The notes beneath the pieces are model-generated. The model made no database searches, had not been told where the DNA came from, and was given only the letters and a program-made list of their open reading frames with translations. From Bradyrhizobium sp. Gha (GTDB taxonomy: Bacteria; Pseudomonadota; Alphaproteobacteria; Rhizobiales; Xanthobacteraceae): a stretch of DNA of 64,000 nt. A program made the translations under genes and the position numbers. The stretch is taken from the NCBI RefSeq assembly GCF_900113735.1, contig NZ_FOQM01000001.1, forward strand, positions 248,001 to 312,000, read 5' to 3'. Shown here in pieces: positions 16,414 through 23,044 of this stretch (position 1 is its first letter; each line of letters opens with the position of its first letter).

Positions 16414-17646
16414 TCAATGACCGCTCAGCACCAGGTTCTGGATCGGCAGCAACAGCGCCTGAATGCGCAGCAGCAGCGCGTGGACGAGGCCGACGCCGTC
16501 CACGACGTGCAGCGCGATCTTCCGGCTGGTTGGGGTGTCGTTGGCCGAAATTTCCTCGTGATTGCTGGTGTAGGCATTGACGATGCAGCTGCTGCCGGGC
16601 GTGACCCCATCCAGGCCGCCTTTGTAGAGCGGCTCCAGAAAAACCAGGATGGTGCCGGGACGGACGGCGTTCTGGGGATCGACGAGTTGCTCGCCGGCCC
16701 GGAACTGTCCGGCAGCGATGTAGTCCTGAACCGTCGTGATCACCATCGGGATGATCACCCATGGCTTGGAGATGCAGGTCGCCTCCGCCACCATGCCCTC
16801 CTTCATCACTTGCGCCTCGATCTGGCCGAATCCGGCCTGCAGAACCTTGCGGCCGGCGCCTTCCGGAACGAGAACGCCCGCCGGGCGCATCAGCTGATTG
16901 ACGACGTCGCCCGGGCGAACCAGGAACTGCTCGACGCGTCCGTCGACACCGGCGCGCACCTGTGTCTTGTCGAGATCGACCTGGGCCTGGTCGAGCGCGG
17001 CTTCCGCACTGGCCTTCTGCGCCGGCAGCAGGATCGAGATCTGCATGGATGCCGATTGCTTCGCGGCATTCGCGGCATCGATGCCGGACTGACGCTGATC
17101 GACCAGCACCTGGAGCTTCTCGATGTCCCGTTGCGGGACGATGCCGGGGTTGCGGCGCTGGAGCTCGCTCTTGACCTCGAGCTCGTCCTTGGCCTGCTGA
17201 TAATTGGCCTTTGCCTCACCGACCTGGGCCTCGGCCTTGACCACGTCGGCCTGCGCCGTCTGCATGGCGGCGTCGACCTCCGCGACCTTTCGCTTCGCCG
17301 TGTCGTAGGCGGCCTGCTGCTTCGAGGCGTCCAGCGTGAACAGCACATCGCCTTTCTTCACCGGCGCGCTGAAGCCGACCTTGACCTCGGCGACGCGGCC
17401 CGAGCCTTCGGGCAGGATCGGCACGGTACGGAAATAGAGCGTCGCCGATGACGTCGCGGGGTGGAAATAGAAGATCATCGTGATCAGCGACACCGTCAGC
17501 ATCAGGCAGCCGGTGATGCCCCAGCGCAGCTCGTACCAGACCGAGAAGAAGGTGATCTCCTTGCCGAAGCGCTTGCCCTGAGCATAGCGACGATAGAGAT
17601 AATCGGGCAGGATCGTGACGAGGGAGCAGATCATGAGCTCAAGCAT
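16414..17646 (-). CDS. HlyD/EmrA-type membrane fusion protein (YiaV-like)
   Basis: 410 residues from the ATG at 17646, which overlaps the DUF3302 stop by 8 bp. One N-terminal membrane helix (about residues 35-55, GITGCLMLTVSLITMIFYF) precedes the biotinyl-lipoyl-like hairpin (GRVAEVKVGFSAPVKKGDVL). A long alpha-helical coiled hairpin rich in Ala/Gln/Lys follows, then a second lipoyl half (VRAGVDGRVEQFLVRPGDVV). E. coli pairs the same two families as YiaW (DUF3302) and YiaV. No inner-membrane pump or outer-membrane channel is encoded nearby. Confidence 0.85.
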   Translation of the reverse strand: MLELMICSLVTILPDYLYRRYAQGKRFGKEITFFSVWYELRWGITGCLMLTVSLITMIFYFHPATSSATLYFRTVPILPEGSGRVAEVKVGFSAPVKKGDVLFTLDASKQQAAYDTAKRKVAEVDAAMQTAQADVVKAEAQVGEAKANYQQAKDELEVKSELQRRNPGIVPQRDIEKLQVLVDQRQSGIDAANAAKQSASMQISILLPAQKASAEAALDQAQVDLDKTQVRAGVDGRVEQFLVRPGDVVNQLMRPAGVLVPEGAGRKVLQAGFGQIEAQVMKEGMVAEATCISKPWVIIPMVITTVQDYIAAGQFRAGEQLVDPQNAVRPGTILVFLEPLYKGGLDGVTPGSSCIVNAYTSNHEEISANDTPTSRKIALHVVDGVGLVHALLLRIQALLLPIQNLVLSGH

Positions 17647-18085
17647 GGCTGTGCTCCTTCTCCCTGGCAGACCCCGGCTTTTCCGGCAGAGCCGGCGCAG
17701 GCGCAGCGTCTGCCCGCACCTCCTCGCCATCGCCGGCCGGCGTCGCCTCTGCAATCTTCTCGACGGACCCGGCAATGCTGCGCAGCGGCGTGCCGAAGTC
17801 AGGCAGATCGATCAGCGCAAGCAGCAGGCCCGCGATCCAGAAGATGTGCATGTGCGTGAACAGCGAGATCAGGCCGAGCACCGCGACGAACTCGAACTGC
17901 AACTTTTGCGACTTGTGCGCCATCCGCTCGGGCAGGCTGTGCAGCTTCCAATAAAGCGTGCCGAGCCAGAGGATGACGGCGATGAGAAAGATGCCCATCA
18001 CCACCATCAGCGTATCCGTGCCGCTTCCCGGCGCGAGATAGAACGGCAGATGGTGCGGGGCCATCGGATGAAGCTGGTCGCTCAA
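17639..18085 (-). CDS. DUF3302 inner-membrane protein (YiaW-like)
   Basis: 148 residues. Two hydrophobic segments (about 24-45 and 65-92) flank a short basic loop (LPERMAHKSQKLQFEF). The C-terminal 45 residues are Pro/Ala/Glu-rich and cytosolic-looking. It fits DUF3302, which is encoded beside HlyD-type proteins in enterobacteria. It should be the membrane partner of the HlyD protein encoded next. The start is 69 bp from the FixK-type box at 18148, shared with the divergent gene at 18230. Confidence 0.8.
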   Translation of the reverse strand: MSDQLHPMAPHHLPFYLAPGSGTDTLMVVMGIFLIAVILWLGTLYWKLHSLPERMAHKSQKLQFEFVAVLGLISLFTHMHIFWIAGLLLALIDLPDFGTPLRSIAGSVEKIAEATPAGDGEEVRADAAPAPALPEKPGSAREKEHSHA

Positions 18086-18147
18086 ACGTCTCTCCCGGGT
18101 CGCGAATGGGGACTTGCGGCAGTGTGTTCGGAAGTCCCTCCGTTTGC

Positions 18148-18161
18148 TTGATTTGAATCAA
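18148..18161. promoter_or_regulatory. FixK/FNR-type box (TTGATTTGAATCAA)
   Basis: Perfect TTGA-N6-TCAA between divergent genes. The centre is 69 bp from the DUF3302 start (18085) and 75 bp from the plus-strand start at 18230. Confidence 0.78.
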
Positions 18162-18229
18162 GGGAACGCCCCCTCCCCGACCTAGCGTTCTCAGCGTGCT
18201 GATCGCACTGCCATCAGGAGGCGCTAGCC

Positions 18230-18682
18230 ATGCCCGCCCTCGACGATCTCATCCCCAATGCCGCTCAGATTCGGAAGGAAGCCGCGCTCAAGGAGGCCGA
18301 GAAAGCCGAGGAATACGTCCGCGCCGCGGCCGCTGCCGAGGCCGAAAAGCAGGCTTTGATCGAGCGCCTGAGCAAGCCCTCCGGCAAGACCGAGGAGGAG
18401 AAGATCAAGCTCGCCTCGACCATCATCCAGCGCGCGGTACGCAACGGGATGACCGAAGTGATGGTCTATCGCTTCCCCAACTCGCTCTGCACCGACAAGG
18501 GCCGCGCCATCAACCAGATGGAAAAGGGCTGGGAGAATACCCTGACCGGTATCCCCAAGGAGATTTTCCAGCTCTGGACCGATTATCTGAAACCGCGCGG
18601 CTATCGCATCGCCTATCAGATCATCGAGTTCCCCGGCGGGGTGCCTGGCGATGTCGGCATCACCATTTCCTGGGACGATTGA
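18230..18682 (+). CDS. Hypothetical protein paired with polyphosphate kinase 2
   Basis: 150 residues starting behind GGAGG. Residues 12-60 form a charged Ala/Glu/Lys helix, likely coiled coil. The C-terminal 90 residues look globular, with MTEVMVYRFPNSLCTDKG, IFQLWTDYLKPRGYRI and FPGGVPGDVGITISW blocks. No signal peptide or membrane segment. I do not recognise the family. It is 21 bp upstream of ppk2 and under the same FixK-type box, so it may be an accessory of PPK2 or of polyphosphate granules. Confidence 0.75.
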   Translation: MPALDDLIPNAAQIRKEAALKEAEKAEEYVRAAAAAEAEKQALIERLSKPSGKTEEEKIKLASTIIQRAVRNGMTEVMVYRFPNSLCTDKGRAINQMEKGWENTLTGIPKEIFQLWTDYLKPRGYRIAYQIIEFPGGVPGDVGITISWDD

Positions 18683-18703
18683 GGCGCAACAGAAGGAACC
18701 GGC

Positions 18704-19504
18704 ATGGCCAGGGACGTACCTGCGGAACGGATGAAGCGGAAGGACTACGAGAAAGAGCTCGAGAAGCTCCAGGTCGAGCTCTGTCACCTCCAGGACTATG
18801 TGCGGGAGAACAAGCTGCGGGTCATCATTCTGTTCGAGGGCCGGGACGCCGCCGGCAAGGGCGGGACGATCAAGGCCATCACCGAAAAGGTCAGCCCGCG
18901 CGTGTTCCGCGTCGTTGCCCTGCCCGCGCCGTCGGATCGCGAGAAGACGCAACTTTTCTTCCAGCGCTACATGGAAAGATTCCCGGCCGGCGGCGAGATC
19001 GTGATCTTCGACCGAAGCTGGTACAATCGCGCCGGCGTCGAATATGTCATGGGATTCTGTACCCCCGCCGAGCACGAGCGCTTCCTCGCGCTGTGCCCGC
19101 AGATGGAGAGATATGTCATCGATGGGGGCATCATCCTGATCAAGATCTGGCTCGAAGTGGGCATGGAGGAGCAGGAGCGTCGTTTCCATGCGCGCATCGA
19201 CGACCCTGTCAGGCAATGGAAGCTCAGCCCGATGGACCTGGAATCCTATTCGAGGTGGTACGACTATTCGCGGGCGCGCGACCTGATGCTGAAGAAAACC
19301 AGCACCAAAGAGGCGCCCTGGTACATCATCCGCTCGGATGACAAGCGAAAGGCACGGCTGAACTGCATCGCCCACCTTCTCGGCGCCATCCCCTACAAGC
19401 GCATCAAGAAGGACAAGATCAAGCTGCCGAAGCGCTCCGACAAGGGACGCTACAACGACCAGGCCAGCCTGAAGGAGATGAATTTCGTCGCGCAGCGCTA
19501 TTGA
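18704..19504 (+). CDS. ppk2: Polyphosphate kinase 2
   Basis: 266-residue single-domain PPK2. Walker A is EGRDAAGKGGTI (about residues 43-54), Walker B is IFDRSWYNRAGVE, and the lid region is rich in Arg/Lys. C-terminal blocks YSRARDLML, APWYII and KARLNCIAHLL are typical. The enzyme transfers phosphate between polyphosphate and nucleotides, usually favouring GDP/ADP phosphorylation. Under a FixK-type box it could supply NTPs from stored polyphosphate when respiration fails. Donor and acceptor preference cannot be read from sequence. Confidence 0.92.
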   Translation: MARDVPAERMKRKDYEKELEKLQVELCHLQDYVRENKLRVIILFEGRDAAGKGGTIKAITEKVSPRVFRVVALPAPSDREKTQLFFQRYMERFPAGGEIVIFDRSWYNRAGVEYVMGFCTPAEHERFLALCPQMERYVIDGGIILIKIWLEVGMEEQERRFHARIDDPVRQWKLSPMDLESYSRWYDYSRARDLMLKKTSTKEAPWYIIRSDDKRKARLNCIAHLLGAIPYKRIKKDKIKLPKRSDKGRYNDQASLKEMNFVAQRY

Positions 19505-19505
19505 G

Positions 19506-19534
19506 CAGATCAGGCCGCTGAGCGGCCTGATCTG
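19506..19534. terminator. Bidirectional hairpin terminator
   Basis: 13-bp perfect stem (CAGATCAGGCCGC with its complement) and a 3-nt loop, directly after the ppk2 stop and just before the end of the convergent gene at 19543. No long T run, but placement fits termination from both sides. Confidence 0.6.
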
Positions 19535-19542
19535 TCGTTCGC

Positions 19543-19986
19543 TCAATAGCCATACGGATTTCGCGCGCAGACCCAGTTGCCGTAGCTGTCATAACAGCTG
19601 TTGTTGTAGTATCCATAAGCGCCGTAGGCGCCTGCTGCTGCGGCGCCGACCGCGGCCGCACCAACGGCCGCGCGGCCGTATCCGTAGCCGGGACGGTATC
19701 CCGGATAACCGGCGACCGGACGACCCGGCCGGCCGGCGACCGGATAGCGGCCGGGACGACCGGCTATCGGATGAGCAGGACGCGCACGTCCGGCGACGCG
19801 ATACCCACCATGGACGCGGCCGGCATGAACCGCACCACCGCGGTAACCTCCGCCGTGAAAGCCGCCCGCCCGCGCGCCGCCGCCATGGAAGCCGCCACCA
19901 CCCCGGCGGGCGAAAGCGTTGTCGGGAATGAGGCTGACGGCAAGCAGGACAATGACCGCAAGGGCAGCCAGAAGATAACGAAGCAT
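19543..19986 (-). CDS. Small Gly-rich exported or membrane-anchored protein
   Basis: 147 residues from the ATG at 19986 behind GGAGGAG. A hydrophobic N-terminus (YLLAALAVIVLLAVSLI) is followed by a Gly/Arg/His-rich tract (GGGGFHGGGARAGGFHGG), Pro-Gly-Arg repeats (VAGRPGR), and an alanine/glycine segment that might span a membrane. The C-terminus has two cysteines in NNSCYDSYGNWVC. Proteins of this look are common and functionally unassigned in rhizobia. A FixK-type box lies 115 bp upstream, farther than at the other units. Confidence 0.65.
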   Translation of the reverse strand: MLRYLLAALAVIVLLAVSLIPDNAFARRGGGGFHGGGARAGGFHGGGYRGGAVHAGRVHGGYRVAGRARPAHPIAGRPGRYPVAGRPGRPVAGYPGYRPGYGYGRAAVGAAAVGAAAAGAYGAYGYYNNSCYDSYGNWVCARNPYGY

Positions 19987-20094
19987 GGCATCTCCTCCGT
20001 TGATTGGGGTGCCGTCACTCGCTCTTCGGTGATGCCGCCGCAGGACCGCGATGGGCACCCGACGATAAGGTCGGTTATCGGTCTGCGTTCGCGC

Positions 20095-20108
20095 TTGACT
20101 TAAATCAA
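20095..20108. promoter_or_regulatory. FixK/FNR-type box (TTGACTTAAATCAA)
   Basis: Perfect TTGA-N6-TCAA. The centre is 115 bp upstream of the start at 19986; its other side faces the end of the minus-strand gene at 20182, so only the 19986 gene can use it. Confidence 0.7.
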
Positions 20109-20181
20109 CAAGACGAAAGCTTTAAGAGATGGGCTCGCGCAGCGCGCACGTGAACGTGCCCGCTGCGGGCCGGGATCAACT

Positions 20182-20616
20182 TTATTTTAGACGGATGGTC
20201 ACGCCGCCGACCGCGGCCGACACTTCGGCACCGACCTTCGGGCCGCTGAGCTGAAGGATCACGCCGTTGCCGTTCTGGAGCTGCACGGCTCCGGCGCCCG
20301 CCGCAACCGCGCCGCCCGCGCCGCCCGCGGCGTAAGTGCCCTCGATCGACGCCGGTCCCTTCAGGTTCAGCGCGCGGCCGACGAGCTTCGTGGTCGAAGC
20401 CCCGACCGTGAAGCCGACGCTCATGCCGGAGACGGTGAAGGGATATTTGCGGCCTCGGTAAAGGAGCACGCCCTCCCCGCCGCCGACGCCGACGATGAAG
20501 CCGCCTTTGGTGAAGACCACGGCGACCTGGCCGGTGTCGGCACGCGAGGCCGTGCTGAATCCGGCAACACCCAGGAGCGACGCGACCAGGGCAGCTTCGA
20601 TGGCAAACTTTCTCAT
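20182..20616 (-). CDS. Small exported protein, paralogue of the gene at 11241-11699
   Basis: 144 residues from the ATG at 20616, 19 bp after the aspT stop. The signal peptide ends about residue 27 (ASRAD). The mature protein has KGGFIVGVGGGEGVLLYRGR, YPFTVSGMSVGFTVGAS, then LSGPKVGAEVSAAVGG, matching the protein at 11241-11699 block by block. Gly-rich strand pattern, function unknown; a SYLF-like lipid-binding fold is a guess. Last gene of the decarboxylase-aspT run, a different operon from its paralogue but also behind a FixK-type box. Confidence 0.75.
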   Translation of the reverse strand: MRKFAIEAALVASLLGVAGFSTASRADTGQVAVVFTKGGFIVGVGGGEGVLLYRGRKYPFTVSGMSVGFTVGASTTKLVGRALNLKGPASIEGTYAAGGAGGAVAAGAGAVQLQNGNGVILQLSGPKVGAEVSAAVGGVTIRLK

Positions 20617-20635
20617 GACGTTACGTTCCCCTTGT

Positions 20636-22336
20636 TTACTGCGCCAGCAGCATTGCGAAATAGCCGAAGATGGTGAGCAGGATGCCCGAGACGGCATAGC
20701 CGACCGGGAATCCGATCCAGGGCACGGAGCTCTGGATTTCGACCGCCGCCTCGCGGCACGGGCCTGAATGCGACCGCGCACCGGCGACACCGCCCATCAG
20801 CACGGCCGGATTGATCTTGAAGACGTGGAAGCCGATCGCCCAGACGATGAACGGCGGGATCGTGCAGGCAATGAAGCCGACGATGAATATCTTCAAGGCG
20901 ATCGCGCCCGTGAGCTGCGACAGCAGTCCCGCGCCGGCATTAACGCCGACGATGGCGACGAAGACGACGAGGCCGAGATCCTCGAGCACGTTGCGGGCCG
21001 CATTCGGCGTGTTGCCGAAGAAGCGGAGCCGCGAGACGACCGAAGACACGATCACGCCCGAGAGCAGCAGGCCGCCGGCGTTGCCGAGGCCGACCTTGGC
21101 GCCGAAGGCCGGGAATTCGACCATGCCGATCAGGAATCCGATGATCATGCCGACCGACAGGGTCAGCAAATCGGTCGACGTGTTGGCCCGCGCAATGCGG
21201 CCCCACATCTCGCCGAGTTCGTTGACCGCGGATTTCAGACCGACCACGGAGACGATATCCATGCGCTCCAGCTTGGTCTTGAGACCGGCCGGGATCTGAA
21301 CACCGCCGCGCTCGACCTTGGTGACCTGCAACTGGCCGGCAATCGCGGTGTCGCGGAAAGATTCGAAGGTGCGTCCCACCATGTCCTTGTTGATGACGAG
21401 GATGTCCGCCTGGTCCATGGGGATGCCGAGCGTCTTGGCGTCCACGACCTCCGGACCAATGAGGCCCATCTTTTCGGTAAGATGCTCGGTCGAACCGCCA
21501 AGGGCGACGATGTCTCCCTTTTGCAGCACGAAGTCGGGATCGGCGCCCTGCGGCTCGCCGTTGCGCCCGACATTGACGATCCGGTATTCCGGATTCATCG
21601 TGCGGAATTTGGCGATGCTCAACCCGACCTGCGCCGGGTTCTCCAGCCGATAGGCGCGCAGGCCGAACTGGCGATAGCCGGTGAGACCGCCGCCTTCGAG
21701 ATCCTTCACGCCGAATTCCTGCTCGTATCGTTTCGCGGCGGCCCTGGCGTCGACGCCCCACCAGCGCGGCAGATATTTGCAGATCAGGATGATTCCGACG
21801 GTGCCCCAGATGTAGGTGATGCCGTAGGACAGCGCGATCATGCCGGAAGCTTGCTCGGGCTTCATGCCCTCCGGCAGCTTGACGACGCCTGAGGTGACAG
21901 CCTGCTCGGCCGAGCCGATCGCTGCCGACATGGTCTGCGAGCCCGCCAGCATGCCGCCGGCGGCACCGACCGGCAGGTCGAATATCTTTGCGCCGAGAAC
22001 GACGAGCGCGAGGCCCAGGACGCTCGACACCACCGCCAGGAGGCAGAATTTGAGGCCGTCACCCTTCAGGCTGTTGATGAAGGACGGACCGACGCGCAAA
22101 CCGACGCCGTACATGAAGAGATAATAGAACAGGCTCTTGGCAAAATTGTTCAGCTCGAGCTTCACGCCATAGGTCGACGACCACACCGACAGACCCGCGC
22201 CCACTACGATGGCGCCGGCGACCATGCCGAGGCCATAACCCTTGATGCTGGCCCGGCCGATATAGACGGCGAGACCGACGACGAAGAACAGCAGCAGATA
22301 CGGATACTGCTGCAAGAACTCGAAAAACGGTTTCAT
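20636..22336 (-). CDS. AspT-family amino-acid antiporter (aspartate:alanine exchanger type)
   Basis: 566-residue membrane carrier with the AspT layout: an N-terminal block of about five helices, a cytosolic part with two TrkA_C-like domains (about residues 205-375), and a C-terminal block of about five helices. Family-like stretches include YYLFMYGVGLRVGPSF, LAGSQTMSAAIGSA and the late GGVAGARSHSGPC loop. In lactic bacteria AspT exchanges a precursor amino acid for its decarboxylation product, generating proton motive force. Here it lies 18 bp after the interrupted PLP decarboxylase reading frame, so the pair probably forms such a cycle. The exchanged substrates are not known. Confidence 0.85.
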   Translation of the reverse strand: MKPFFEFLQQYPYLLLFFVVGLAVYIGRASIKGYGLGMVAGAIVVGAGLSVWSSTYGVKLELNNFAKSLFYYLFMYGVGLRVGPSFINSLKGDGLKFCLLAVVSSVLGLALVVLGAKIFDLPVGAAGGMLAGSQTMSAAIGSAEQAVTSGVVKLPEGMKPEQASGMIALSYGITYIWGTVGIILICKYLPRWWGVDARAAAKRYEQEFGVKDLEGGGLTGYRQFGLRAYRLENPAQVGLSIAKFRTMNPEYRIVNVGRNGEPQGADPDFVLQKGDIVALGGSTEHLTEKMGLIGPEVVDAKTLGIPMDQADILVINKDMVGRTFESFRDTAIAGQLQVTKVERGGVQIPAGLKTKLERMDIVSVVGLKSAVNELGEMWGRIARANTSTDLLTLSVGMIIGFLIGMVEFPAFGAKVGLGNAGGLLLSGVIVSSVVSRLRFFGNTPNAARNVLEDLGLVVFVAIVGVNAGAGLLSQLTGAIALKIFIVGFIACTIPPFIVWAIGFHVFKINPAVLMGGVAGARSHSGPCREAAVEIQSSVPWIGFPVGYAVSGILLTIFGYFAMLLAQ

Positions 22337-22354
22337 GTTGGTCCCCTCCAGGAC

Positions 22355-23044
22355 TTATGACGCGGCCTTGAGCTTCGGTTGCGCACCGGGCCTCGGCCGG
22401 CCGAGCTTCGCCAAGGCTTCCGCGCGCACGAGCTTCAGCCCTTCCTTGGCGTCGTAGCCATGGATCTCCTTCACATCGAGCTTGCGCATGAAGTCGATGG
22501 TCTCCTGCGTGATCACCTGGCCCGGCACCATGATCGGAAAGCCCGGCGGATACGGGATCACGAAATTGGCCGAGACCAGCTCGGGACCGGCCTTCAGCCG
22601 CCGATCGATCTCGGGATCGTTGAGGCGGATGTGCTCGCAGCCCGCGACGTCATAGGCGGCGTAGAAACCGCTGCGGATGTCGCCTTCATTGGTCTTGTCC
22701 CCGGCATCGCTGCGGAAGCTCGGGTGAAAATGCGAGAAGTTCGGCAGGTCAGGCACATCCTTCATCAGGCTCTTGACACGAGCCTCGAAGGTCTGGCGGG
22801 CGTTGCTACCGCCTTGCGCCAACCCCCGGTCGACCTCACCCGCGATCTCGGCGAGCACGCGGATGAGATGCGCAACGTCGCTGCGGGTATTGTTGATGTT
22901 GGACTGGACGAGGACCGAGTTGCGCGAGGTCTTGTTGACCTGAATGTTGTACTCGCTGGCGAGAATGCCCTTGAACTGCGTGCCGTCATAGCCGGCCGTG
23001 CCACACACCAGCGTCATACGGGTCGGGTCGAGACAGAACTCGTC
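22355..23044 (-). pseudogene. Decarboxylase C-terminal part, in frame after a TAG stop
   Basis: These 230 codons continue the decarboxylase frame immediately after its TAG codon (22355 to 23044, exact frame). They read DEFCLDPTRMTLVCG, then NKTSRNSVLVQSNINNTRSD and VIPYPPGFPIMVPGQVIT, which are core and C-terminal-domain features of Orn/Lys/Arg decarboxylases. An ATG at 23017 could start a separate 220-residue product, but no ribosome site precedes it. Most likely the displaced end of one gene, broken by a single-base nonsense change, a sequencing error, or subject to readthrough. Confidence 0.8.
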
